Under the pieces are notes generated by a model. That model saw nothing but the letters and a program-made list of their open reading frames with translations. It searched no databases and was not told the origin of the DNA. A program made the translations under genes and the position numbers. A stretch of 64,000 bases of DNA from Ascaphus truei. Its lineage: Eukaryota > Chordata > Amphibia > Anura > Ascaphidae. Positions 46,897-58,050 of this stretch are shown here, piece by piece (positions within the stretch are counted from its first letter, which is position 1; each line of letters begins with the position of its first letter). Location: the NCBI GenBank assembly GCA_036426205.1, contig CM071568.1:43660841-43724840 (forward strand), read 5' to 3'.

Positions 46897-47053
46897 TGCG
46901 CATGCGCGAACCCCTAATGGCCGCCGCAACTTCTCTCTTCCCTGTCCTGCCCTCGCGCGATCTCTCTGGGGCTGCCTTAACTTTCTACCCCTCTCTGCGC
47001 ATGCGCAATCCCTCTGGGGCCTTCCCTGCGCCTGCCTGTCCCTGCGCATGCGC
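46897..47053. promoter_or_regulatory. Three NRF1-type palindromes in LTR
   Basis: TGCGCATGCGC occurs exactly at 46897-46907, 46996-47006 and 47043-47053. This is the consensus site of the transcription factor NRF1. They lie in the presumed U3 of the minus-strand LTR. The gag-element LTR has two near-matches (about 60853 and 60901). Confidence 0.6.
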
Positions 47054-47310
47054 GAACTAACGCGCAATGGCGGCGCCCTGCTCTCGGAGCCGCCCGGACC
47101 TCCAGGGACGCCGAGCGCTCCCTTCACTGGCCCCCACCCTCGTGAAGTGCCGGCGGGTCCGTCGCAGCCTCCGGCGGCACCCGCTACCGCACGGCACTCG
47201 CGGAGGGGGGCCAGTAAGTAAAAAAATACCTCGGGGCTACATAGGTATGGATAGCGTTGGATAAGCCATTCGTTGTAAAGCGAAGCGTTGTAAAACGAGG
47301 ACTGCCTGTA

Positions 47311-48151
47311 TGTCTTTATTGTAGTGTTGATAAATCAAAGTACTGTATATGCACTATAAGCATAATTATGATATCCTCTCTTACCTTCTGCATGAACCTC
47401 TGCCCTCATTTGTGTGAATGTTTTAATTGGCAATTTAAAAGTTTACTAGCAATACTGATAGCAAGAAAGTGGCATAAATGTGTCTGACTTTTACCTGCAG
47501 CGAAATAAATATTTTCCATAAAGAGAAGAGAATAATTTGCCCCATTGTTTATTGTTGAGCAAGCCTTTGAAGTACTCCGATGAAATGAGTTCACGTTATA
47601 TAGTACAAAAGTATGAATTGTGTACGTGCTTTATGTAATTTACTTAGTGGAACAAAATAATATCCTGAACTGCTGTCAGCGCTTGGCTGCAGGTTTGAAA
47701 AAGAATGTTGCTCGTTAAATTAAATGGACGGGAAAACGAGATGAAGCCTGAGTGTGGGTCCTACTTGCATCTCGTTTACCCATATGCTGAAGATATGCAT
47801 ATTCATGTCCGTAAGCAGTCGGTCCTTCTAGGCACTGTTAGTCAGCAGTGTCCCATTAAACTATTTAATTCCACAGAGCATAACTAAATTAGTTTAGCTA
47901 TAAAACCGCTGCAGTACAGAGCCATTCACACTAAGGTCTTTCTTTACACATTTTTTATAACACTAGTTCTAGTTAAGACACATGAAAATCTTTATATTTC
48001 ATTGCCTGTGTATATCATTTTTTCTTATAATTGGACATTTGACAGTGAAACCCACACAGTCAACCCATTAACCAGCTGTCCCCAGCAGGTTTTATACTAT
48101 TGATGTTAAATAACAATATACACATAAACATTGACAGCAGATAAGAACCAC
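47311..48151. other. No gene recognised
   Basis: AT-rich; no supported feature. Confidence 0.4.
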
Positions 48152-48601
48152 ATAGGGGGCTATGCACTAAGCAGTGATAAGTAGTTTTAAGAGCGCAAAG
48201 TGCTCTTAGAACGTGAAGTTCCGCCGAGCGCGATTCACTAAGCCGCGCAACAGGCACTTTGCGCTCTAAAACGAGCTTTTCCTTGAAATTTTTTCTAAGT
48301 CCAACTTTGATCGTACGATCAGCTGTTTGCGCTGAATCCTGCCCTTCTGCGGGATTCACTAAGCAACGCAAACTGATCGCACGTGAACGTTGCGCTGAAT
48401 AAAGCTCACCAGCTAAAGGCTGGTGATAAAAAAGCAGGACTTAGAAAAAAATCTTTGTTTACCTTTTTGCAGGCGCAAAACCCATACAACAGGCCGGCGG
48501 GTGACCCCGGCTGACCCCGTGGGGATCCGGGTGTCCCCGGCTCACCCCCGGGGTATCAATGTTGCGCCTCCAAAAATAAACAATATTTATAAATAAATAC
48601 A

Positions 48602-51033
48602 CCCCCCTAACACATACTATACAGTAATGTGCAAAATTACTATTATCCACATATGGATAAGAATGCATTTGCCCATTTTAAATACATATAACATTCAATA
48701 AATACAGTAAAAGCATATTACACTTACCTTTTACAGGCATCCACGATGAAGGCCGTCTTCATCCTCATCTTCATCCTGCCCATGCCCCCTCCGATGCTGC
48801 AAAACATGCACAACAATCACAATAGCCAATGTAATGTCCCCTAAACCCTTAATCACCATAGTGGTTATTAACCGCTACAGGCATTAAGGGGTTAACCCAC
48901 CCTCACCCACCATTCGGGAAGCCTACATATCCTCCCACACTAACCCCCCACCCCATGAGGCCTAACCACCCTCACCCACTACCCACAAGGGAGGCCTACC
49001 CACATACCCTTGGGGCCAATACCCCCTTCCCCCACCCCCAGTACCCACAATAAAAACAATACACAGCCCCACATTAAACATCATTCTATTTATTAAATAC
49101 ATAACCCACCCCCTGTGCCCCCCATAAATACATGATTTATTCTTTTACATACAGGGTTCATACCCCAGCCCCACGCGAGTCCCCGGCGGGCTGGCGGGTC
49201 ACCTGACAGACCTACAGGGTACCAGCAACTTGTTTCACACAGGTTCTGGAGGCCTGTTGGTGGGTCCTGCCAAGCGCCATGGCCCCCAGGTGGTCTCCTT
49301 CGGTCACCGTGGGCCACAATTGGGTCCCCACGGTAGGCCCGCGGATGTCTGGGAGCCCCGGGTCAGACCCACAGGTGTCTGCGGGGCCTTGGTGGTTCTC
49401 ATGGGGGTCTGGGGAACTCACGAGTGCTCACTATGGGTCCGCGGTACCCCCACGGATGTGGGACCACCGCTTCATCCCCGCACCTACGGGTCCGCGGTGC
49501 CCCCACGGATGTGGGACCACCGGTTCTTCCCCACAGACTACAGGTCCGCGGTGCCCCCACAGATGTGGGACCACCACTTCATCCCCGCAGGTGTCACCCG
49601 TGGAACTACCAGCCTGATACCCGTGAGATACCCGAGGAGACCGCAGGTGGTCTCCAGAGGTCTCACGCAGAACCAAGGAACCAACCCTGAATGTAAAATA
49701 AATAAACCTGGCCTATACATTCAATACATACATCCCCCCCCAACACCTACAGTACAATAATGTGCCAAATAACTATTATCCAGATATGGATAATATATTA
49801 TTTGCCCATTATGAAACACATAAAACATCCACAAATCAAAACATGAATTTTTAATCTTAAAACCACCACATTGCATGGTAAAATAAATACAGCAGCCATT
49901 GCAAATATAAAAAAAAACAAACTGCAGCTACACAAATGTCTATGAAATGTCACACAATTGCATTGAGTGTGTACATGATGCAAATAATCTGTGCATCATA
50001 TAACACTATGAAAAATATATGTAACAATAAAATACACTATGAACAATGTCCCCTAACCACCAATGCCATCCTGAAAATCAATTAGAAAGTAACCAACATC
50101 AATATAATTAGCATTTCCTCAAACAATTAAAATACAATACAAATCAATTATACAATTCCCTATTCAATTGCTAAAGCCAAACCATTGCCAAAACAATTCT
50201 AATTTAAAGTAACCACCATCATTCTAATCTTACTACCGTAAAGAAGCCTTTAGCTACATACAAATTACATTATTCACAACAATGACAAAATAAAGATGCT
50301 AAATACATTATCCATACATGAAAAGAACCTAAACATGAGCCAAACAAACAATTATTATCCCTGTATGTCTATCCATACAGATAGATAAACATAACATACA
50401 GGGGCAATAATACAGCATCAAATACAATGCATTCAAATACAAAATTCACTTACAATACACCCATTCAGTGTCCATGAATGTATTATATACATAGATACAT
50501 TAACGGGCATTAAATGGGAGTGAAAAAATAAAAGACACGCATGAAAAATCATAAAAACCTGTAAAAGTAAAAATAATAAACTTTTCTTTTGTTTACTCAC
50601 CATTAGATGCCCACTCCCCGATATCCAGGCAACCCGGAAGCACAGGAACCAATCCACAGGTAAACCATAAAATAAAAAACCATAACAAATCCACGTCTGT
50701 GGGAGGGTATGTAGGCCTCCCGAGTGGAGGGTGAGGGTGGGTTAACCCCTTAATGACTGTAGCGGTTAATAACCGCTATGGTGATTAAGGGGTTAGGGGA
50801 CATTACATTGGCTATTGTAATTGTTGTGCATGTTTTGCAGCACCTTAGGGGCATGGGCAGAATGAAGATGAGGATGAAGACGGCCTTCATCGTGGGTGCC
50901 TGTAAAACGTAAGTGTTAAATGTTTTGACTGTATTTATTGTAATTTATATGTATTTAAAATGGGCAAATGCATTATTATCCATATGTGGATAATAGTAAT
51001 TTTGCCCATTACAGTACTGTATGTGTTAGGGGG
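48602..51033. repeat. Inverted arms, about 335 bp, within fold-back element
   Basis: Left arm 48602-48939 and right arm 50698-51033 are diverged inverse copies. Shared words include TAACACATACT / AGTACTGTATGTGTTA, CACGATGAAGGCCGTCTTCA / its inverse, and GGTTATTAACCGCTA / its inverse. The spacer is about 1.76 kb. A third, direct partial copy of the arm tip lies at 49700-49810 (AATGTGCCAAATAACTATTA). Confidence 0.8.
49435..49595. repeat. 54-bp tandem repeat, three units
   Basis: Units start near 49435, 49488 and 49542, each with GGTCCGCGGT(A/G)CCCCCAC, (G/A)GATGTGGGACCACC, TTCATCCCC or TTCTTCCCC. The 176-codon Pro/Gly/Arg frame across it is a by-product. Lies in the spacer of the fold-back element. 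Confidence 0.9.
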
Positions 51034-51111
51034 CTGGGGGGATGAGTGTTGTTTATTGGGGGCAATTGTCCCCAATAAACATGCTAATGTGCCTTAACCC
51101 CTTCATTGCCT

Positions 51112-51450
51112 TAGCGGCTATCCGCTAAGGTAATGAAGCTGCATTAATGTATTTTTATTAATAGTGTGCGGGAGCAGGGGGTCCCCTGAGCTGAACCGCG
51201 TTACAGGCCCCGGTTTGGGGCATCGGTGCCAGTGCGGACACCATCTTTATAGAGCCCACGTCGCGTCTTGGACGCTATAAAGATGGCGGCGGTACTGGCA
51301 CCTGATGCCCCATACCGGGGCCTGTAACTCGGGAAGCAGGGGGTCTCTGAGGCAGAAATCAATGCGGTTCAGCTCAGGGGACCCCCTGCTCACGCACACT
51401 ATTATTTAAATTACATTAAAGCAGCTATATTACCATAGCGGATAGCCGCT
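51112..51450. repeat. Palindromic module 1
   Basis: From TAGCGGCTATCCGCT to AGCGGATAGCCGCT the sequence folds back on itself around about 51265. Paired words include AGCAGGGGGTCCCCTGAGCT, GGCCCCGG(T)TTGGGGCATC and CCATCTTTATAG / CTATAAAGATGG. The right arm has an extra 28-bp segment (AGGGGGTCTCTGAGGCAGAA...). Confidence 0.85.
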
Positions 51451-51493
51451 ACGATAATGAATTATTGTTTATTGTTATGTATGTTTTAATACT

Positions 51494-51753
51494 AGTGTAG
51501 ATGTGCAGAGGGTCTCCTGAGCTGAACCGCATTGGTTTCAGGTCCGAGGACCCCCAATTCAGGAGATACAGGCCCCTTTATGGGGTTCCGATATCCCCTG
51601 CAGAAAGTAAATAACCTGGTCACGTGACGCGGGAGCTTTAAACTGCAGGGGATACCGGCACCCCATAACGGGGCCTGTATCTCAGGAAGTAGGGGGTCCT
51701 CGGACATGAAACCAATGCGGTTCACCTCCGGAGACCCCCTGCTCATGTACACT
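51494..51753. repeat. Palindromic module 2
   Basis: Arms 51494-51605 and 51641-51753 pair through AGGGTCTCC / GGAGACCCCC, AACCGCATTGGTTTCA / its inverse and ATCCCCTGCAG / CTGCAGGGGAT. The loop holds GGTCACGTGAC. Related in sequence to module 1 and to the half-copy at 7870-7985. Confidence 0.85.
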
Positions 51754-52161
51754 ATAAATAAAATATATTTATTTAGTATACGATCTCCAGTAATAGCCTT
51801 GCATGGAGATAGCAAATCTCCATGCAAATGTAACGTGCAGCTTTTTTTCCTATCAGGTAGCGTACGTGAACTTTAAGTGCAATAGCAGAGGGAAAAAAGC
51901 TTGCACGCATGATAAGCCAGTTTTGGGCACGTCCGATAGGAAATGGGCTGAGGGCCTTAGTGAATCGCGCCGCCGGCTTCATTTTTTATCGGATGTGCTT
52001 TTTTCAGCCCAGCGTGAAAACTCGGAGCTTAGTGCATAGCCCCCTTAGTCCGCCATGTTTGCCCATTCTCCTATCTAGCATGAAACCTCATACACATTGA
52101 CTTGTTTCATATTTAGGATAGCCTTGTGTCTATCTCACGCACTTTTTTATTTCCTTAATGT

Positions 52162-53052
52162 TGTAGTCTCCTTTTGGGGACAACTAGTTAGTATAAGGGG
52201 TTAACAGTCTTAATTGGTTAACTGTGTGGGATCACTAAGGATACTTCCCTCCCCTCCCCCTCAGGTTATGCAGGATGATTATGCAGAAAGGGATAGCCCC
52301 ACCTTTTCATGTCTTGTGACCAGTGATTTCACTATAGGGAGATAGAAGGGTATGTTTAGATCCTCCTTATGTGCTAGAAACAGGTTCCTCAGAGTTTATA
52401 TACATATAACTTGTTATATACCGCTCACCACATCAGAGTTTAGACTGAAGCCTCACTGTGAGTCCTGTAAGTAGGTTTGTGTATATGTGAATTAAGGATG
52501 TCCAGTCAACAATTATTGTTTTCAGCTAAGGAACATGCCCTATGAAGTTAGTGCTTATAGTAATGGCCCAATATTGTTCTCATTCAGGAAGAGGAGTGAA
52601 CATTGCTTAATAGGAGTTCTCAGAGTAGTAGTTCTGGAGCATAATTGGATCGGCCCCACTGGTAGATCCCAAGTAAACTCACAATCCAATATGCATGGAT
52701 GAGGTAGGCAGTACACAGAGACAGGATACTAATCCCAGAGGACAGAGCGTATTCCCACCATAGGCCCACTTAAGATGGGGCACTATTGATATTATGCAAG
52801 AGATTGACAGTTTAACTATTACTAAGGGAAACAAATATAAGTACCTAACCAGCGTAGGAGTGAGAACTACCATGGGAAGAAGCAGAGTAACCATATTATT
52901 TGCCACTGGATAATGTCTGAAGTGAAGTCTGTTTTTGTATGGCGAGCATTATCAATTGATGTGAATAAAGCTCTTGTTTGTACTATAAAAGTTCATTGTG
53001 TTGTCCTTATTCTATCTGCATATCCACACCCAGCATGCATGGAACCAGTACA
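52162..53052 (+). mobile_element. Possible LTR
   Basis: Starts TGTAGTCTCCTTTTGG, ends near AACCAGTACA, and has GTGAATAAAGCTCTTG at about 52961, a typical LTR polyadenylation region on the plus strand. No target duplication matches, so the edges are provisional. Confidence 0.4.
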
Positions 53053-53054
53053 CT

Positions 53055-54631
53055 GAAAAGGTATAAGAGTACAACCTAGTATATATATATGTATACTATA
53101 TATATATATATCTATATATCCAACTCAATGTAAACTCCTTTAAGGTCGGGCAAGGAAGGTTACTCTGCATTATCTACACCCTCTACCACGTCGGTTGGCA
53201 GGCTATTCCACTAATCTGTCACCTTTTCCATCAAGAAGTACTCCCTTAAATTTCCCCTGAGCCTCCCGCCATCCAGTTTCAAAGCATGAAATCCTGTCCT
53301 AGCAATTCCTCCGAAAAACTGTATGCTTCCTTCCTGTACTTTGTTAATGTTTGCAATATTCTATCTTAAATACTGATGTAATATTCTAATATTTTTTAAT
53401 AATGCCTTTTATAACTCAGCCCAAATCACGGCAACTATTGTATCACTACTCCATTCAAATATATTTACATAACTAGTCCTTAAGGAAAGCTGTACACATT
53501 TCCATATCCTCTGGCCACTCTGCAATACAGTGTGCTATCACAAACCATGGGAATTTTTAAAAAAAAAGTACGTTCATGAGTAAATTGGTGAATTTATTGG
53601 ATAGGATGAAGGGTTGCGGCAAATTGGCACAAAATACCACCTTCTGACTTTATTGAATATGCGTTGGGGAATATTGGGGGAGGAGGGGAAGTCTATTGAT
53701 AACCTATTGCATGTTAGTAGGACTGGGGTTTTAAGGTTATTCATTTGGGTTGCAAGTTTGTTATCTCAGTTACCTTACAAAGTGTGGGTGCATTTTGGTC
53801 AGAGATCCAGCCTCTGGAACAACACCGCCTGAATAGTTCAATCTTAAAAGAAATCAATCAAATCCATGTGGACAGTTTATGGTCTGCCAAGCCTAAATCC
53901 TTACAGGGTTTATGCATCCATGCAAAAACTGTTTTCTTTGAAGCATTGCACAATTGCTTTGGACACAGCAGCGTTAAAGCTTCCCTGACAAGGAGAAAAT
54001 GGCTATATAGCATATTGAATAAGGGCCATAGAGCTCACAGTCTAATTGTTGGTACCTTATGTACTGAATTATATCATGATTAAACAAACGTCACACAGAG
54101 TATCTATGAAAACTAGGAACATTCACTTCAATGCCAGCTGCTGTCACTACCACCAAAGCCTGTAAAAAAGACTATAGTCACAAAAACCTATGTCATTACT
54201 TCAATTCTTAACAGGCAGGAACCTCTCGGAGAACAGTAAGGGATAGCTTAAGTTAAGGGATAGATTGTTCTCCAGGTGGTAAAGTACAGTATGAGCTTAT
54301 GGAAGTAGAATAATACCTCTACAACACTGTACTCTGTGCTTCGGGATCTAGAGATTTATAACGTATTAATTTTAGTTGGTGAAAGTAAAGGTCAGAGTAC
54401 TTCAGAATAAATGACAGGGTAGCAATCAGAAAAGAGATTTACTGTGAGCTTGACGTATGTTCATCGCCACGGACATTGGGCTGCTTGATTCAACACTGCT
54501 TAAGAAGTGACACCTTCTCACACACTCCTGTCATCTGTTAGATAAAAAGGATTGTTTCCCCTTTTGTACATGATGCATTGATATAACATACAGTATGTAG
54601 GTTAAATAGACTGGACTGTCAGGAAAAAATA
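53055..54631. other. No gene recognised; TA microsatellite
   Basis: (TA)n lies at about 53080-53120. The 112-codon frame at 53745 and the 72-codon frame at 53614 have no recognisable domain. Nothing else supported. Confidence 0.4.
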
Positions 54632-54635
54632 TATA

Positions 54636-55474
54636 TGTAACACGTGTCCCCCCCCAACCTCACTTAGGGACCAGTGTATGGGAGTGGGCGCATTACCTCG
54701 CTGGGATGGTGCTCTACCTGTTGGTTTGCAGGAGGTCTGAGTAGTTTGCTTGATGGTATGAGACATGACAGGACTGGCTCGCACAGGTCTCTCGGTTCTT
54801 CACAAGGGTGTCAGCGCCTCCAGCAGTAATGGATCCCACAAAGTGTAGGTGTCAGCCCCCATCACCACACAATTACCTCCCTTCAGCCCAGGAACTGACA
54901 CCTTAGGCAGACGTATCTTGAAATGGACTTTATTACAGGCGTTCTTCATCAGCTCTGTTAGCAGCATAGCACACCCCGCTTGCCTCAGGCTTTCTAGATG
55001 GTGCATTTTCTTCTCTGTTGCTCTGCTCCAGGTGGTCATTAGGCTAGCCAGCCAAATATGAGCACCCCCATGAGGAAGACTCACAGCTCCCAGCTCCCAG
55101 CTCCCTTACCCTCCTTCACCCTAGCCAGGGCTCAGGAAGGGACACCCTCTCCCTCCTCACTCCCTAAGGAGCTCAGAGGAACTTTTCCATCCACCTCCTC
55201 ACACCCTGAGGTGCAGGGGCAGACTCTCCACTAACTTTGGCTACTCCCCTAGAAACTTCTGGAAGGGGTGGGCTCATGGACTGTACTCATCTACAAGGGG
55301 CTGTACACAGGCCATGAGTCAACACAGACCTTCCTTCACTTTCTGGGGAAGCAGAAGGGGGGTTCAATGGCACATACTGTAGATTAACCTGCTAATGCCT
55401 GTATCTTAACAGGGCTTACATAGCAGATACACTATGTGGAGAGAAACAGGTACAGCTGGACATACCCTGTTACA
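54636..55474 (-). mobile_element. Solo LTR, 4-bp TSD TATA (GGAGGCGCTG family)
   Basis: Starts TGTAACACGTGTCCCC and ends CATACCCTGTTACA; TATA flanks both ends (54632-54635, 55475-55478). The family motif CAGCGCCTCC is at 54812-54821, read on the minus strand. 839 bp, no internal region. The target is low-complexity, so the duplication is weaker evidence here than in the other copies. Confidence 0.8.
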
Positions 55475-55758
55475 TATATTTTACCCCAAATCAAGATATT
55501 ATCCTGTCAAAGTACCATAAGATATAATAGTCACCAAAAGATGGTGATAGTCACCATAAAAAGTGGACAATATTGAATAAATGGAAATGTGGAATAAATG
55601 ATGATCTTAAACTATTGTTCCAGCGGATCCTTTTTGCTGTTTTAGGGTCCTGCAATTAAGAAGTCTGTTGCATGCCACTCTGGCAAAAACAAAAACAAAC
55701 AGATTATTGCAGTGCCATATTGCTGCAATCATTAATAGACAAAAGAAAGCGCAAAAAC

Positions 55759-56066
55759 ACCAATAGTGTAATTCTAACGCCCTGATGAAGTGACTGACGT
55801 CACAAAATGCGTTGGGAGTTATCGGAGTGAGGTAGTGGTACTTTGATCCATCCGAGACACTGTCCTTCTGTAGAGCGCTGTGAATAACACACCTGTGTAT
55901 TAACTTGGGCGGAGAGAGGCAGAAAGAATTCCCTTGAGACAGCATTAGATACAGAGTTTCCCCAGACTCCTTTTGTAATTTAAAGTGCTGATATTTTTTA
56001 TCAATTGTAAGTATAATACTTCCCATTATTTTGAATTGTTAAATAAATAGAATTACACTATTGCCA
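55759..56066 (+). ncRNA. Repeat with near-intact hammerhead core
   Basis: CCCTGATGAAG (from about 55780), hairpin GTGAC/GTCAC with loop TGAC, then AAAATGCGTTGGG. The CTGATGA half is perfect. The GAAA half reads CAAAA, one CpG-type transition (CG to CA) from CGAAA. The flanks AATAGTGTAATTCT (about 55763) and AGAATTACACTATT (about 56051) are perfect inverse repeats enclosing the unit, as in the copy at 34559. A decayed Penelope- or retrozyme-type ribozyme is the best reading. Confidence 0.45.
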
Positions 56067-58047
56067 TTTATGTGTAATCCGCAGGGTGGAGTAAAGCACC
56101 TTATCTACAGTGATACAACAATAACCTAAAAGCGCTACATTTTACAGCTTAGATATAAAAAAATGGGAAACAGAGATTATCATTATAGTGAATGAAGCAG
56201 GTTTAAGGGGAGCTGTAAAAACATGCAAATGGAGCCACCCATTAATGCATGTGTATGTTGTTAGGAACAGAAGAGGAATATTGCCAACATGGGTACTAAT
56301 ACTGCAGTTTAGTCCTGGTTTTCAAAACCTGCTTTATCCAGAAAATATTAACATGCCTCTTAAAAATAACAAGACTATTACTAAGCAGATTTCAAACACA
56401 CTGACAGGGCCCATGTCTCATCATGACATACAGCCCTGTACTGGTGTAGTGAACTAATTTCCCTTCTGCAAAAATGAAAATAAAGCTTTATGCTCATTAC
56501 TAATGCTTTCTCATCCACACTATTCTCAGCGTTAATGTTTTCTAAAAATGCAGTAGGGCAGACCTAGAGGTCAGCAACGGCAATTACAGAGTCGGAGAGG
56601 GTGTAATAATTTTTTGGGGTTGCTAAAAGAAGCTTTAGAAGGTTGGAACTGTATAGTCATATACTGTGTGTCTTCATATTGCAACATGATCAGTGATGAA
56701 CGAACAGACCCATTTATTGCTCCAAGACGTACCCCGAACCTCATAAGGGCCAACACTCCAGGGACCCAATGACATACAGGATACGTCATGCTAGAAATGA
56801 TCTTTTCTAGAGAAGATCACGTTCCTCCACTTCCATTCGCATCCTTGGGGGATCTTCCTGCGACCGTGTGCTCGCTAAAGCAAGCAATCCCGTGGCTGAA
56901 ATCCAAAAGACCAGCCGCACCCAGGGGCTGCCGGTCACCCAGCACAAAGGGTTAAACTTTCGGAGCTGGGTGACCATGTTTGAATGATGTATGGCTTTGG
57001 CTGTATGGCTAAAAAAACATTAGCAAATATACAAATTAAAGAACTGGGTACATTGTCTTGTTACATAATGAATATCCCCTTTGAAAGTTATTTAAGCTGT
57101 TCAAAGTTGACATGTGAATTCCAAGTACAGAATTGCTCTTAATTAGATCTGCCTGTGAGAAGGATTATTCTCTGAGACACAGGGTTGGATGCTGTCAAGC
57201 AGTATGGTGTTGCTAGGCAATGGCTAGGACGGATCAAACATACAGTACCTGCAGCGAAGTGTTGTTATGCTTAATTGTATACTTTTTAAATCCATTCCTC
57301 CCCTAATTATTTGCACCGTGGGCTTTATTTATGCAAATTTGGATTTCCATGTGTTTTAAAGCAAGTGCCCTGCTTAGCATAAAACAGGGCTATTTTTAAG
57401 TACACCATACAAACTGTCAACAATACCACGTATACAATAATAGTTGATTCTTATACAGTATATGGTGCTGGCAGTGTATGTTACAATGCACTTGTCTGAA
57501 TTTACAAACAGAATAGCCTATTTTCAATCTGCTATGATGCTGTCTTTTTGTACGATAAGAATGGTGTGGACACCTTCTCGAGAGGAAGACGCAGGGATGG
57601 CTCTAGGAGTTTTAGGTACCATTTACTTGGACCACTATGGGCCAACCGCAGAACATATGGACTCCATTTTCTTTTGGACTGAAGCACTTAGGGGGTCTTT
57701 ATTTATGCAAAACTAGGGGGAAAATAAGAGCAGATGACTAAAGGAAACAAAGTGCTGTTAAAGGAATCTCAGTTTTTTCGTGCTACATTTGCCCTAGTTC
57801 TGGATACACATACAGTCACTCTTCTTATACACAGTCACCTACAGACACACATACAAGTGATGGCAAAAAATAATAAACATTTTTTAGAATAATATCTTCT
57901 TTGTACACACAGACACACATGCAGAGAAACACAGATACACACACACACGCGCGCACGCACACGCACACACAAATAAAGACACACAATACAATACAATGCA
58001 CACACCACACACAACCTCCCACACATACTGTATATACACACTCAGGC
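56067..58047. other. No gene recognised
   Basis: A short CA-rich stretch lies at 57910-57975. The 90-codon frame at 57444 and the 89-codon frame at 56188 have no known domain. Confidence 0.4.
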
Positions 58048-58050
58048 TAA

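Larger units (their letters stand above)
45171..47241 (-). mobile_element. Solo LTR (GGAGGCGCTG family) with MITE inside
   Basis: Starts TGTAGCCC and ends GGGGCTACA, an inverted match of nine bases, with TAGG duplicated at 45167-45170 and 47242-47245. The family motif lies at 45358-45368 on the minus strand. The 331-bp MITE at 45430-45760 inserted later, so the original LTR was about 1.74 kb. The minus-strand U3 part is GC-rich with three NRF1-type palindromes. Confidence 0.85.
44738..47308. mobile_element. Tigger-like element carrying nested LTR
   Basis: The ends CAGGCAGTTCTCGGTTTTCC and ...TTGTAAAACGAGGACTGCCTG are inverted and flanked by TA (44736-44737, 47309-47310). It contains repeated GCGTTGTAAAGC words, an inner inverted repeat (CGCTCTTACGATGCTTTG at about 45017 and its near-inverse at about 45115) and a (TA)n run at 45055-45094. 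Removing the LTR at 45171-47241 leaves about 0.5 kb. No transposase. The terminus matches the pogo/Tigger pattern and resembles the smaller MITE nested within. Confidence 0.8.
48155..52044. mobile_element. 3.9-kb fold-back element, Harbinger-like ends
   Basis: Perfect 18-bp terminal inverted repeats (GGGGGCTATGCACTAAGC), flanked by ATA on the left and TTA on the right, a near TWA target. Subterminal inverse words GCGATTCACTAAG (about 48231) and CTTAGTGAATCGC (about 51956) extend the pairing. Inside are a large inverted repeat (48602-48939 with 50698-51033), a 54-bp tandem repeat and two further palindromes. No transposase motif. The terminus resembles the 486-bp MITE at 29607. Confidence 0.7.

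Noticed and set aside
46255..47221. Frames of 139-160 codons in GC-rich DNA
   Set aside because: They lie inside a solo LTR whose ends and target duplication are defined; no domain.
49230..49760. 176-codon Pro/Gly/Arg-rich frame
   Set aside because: It spans the 54-bp tandem repeat within the fold-back element; periodicity explains the open frame.
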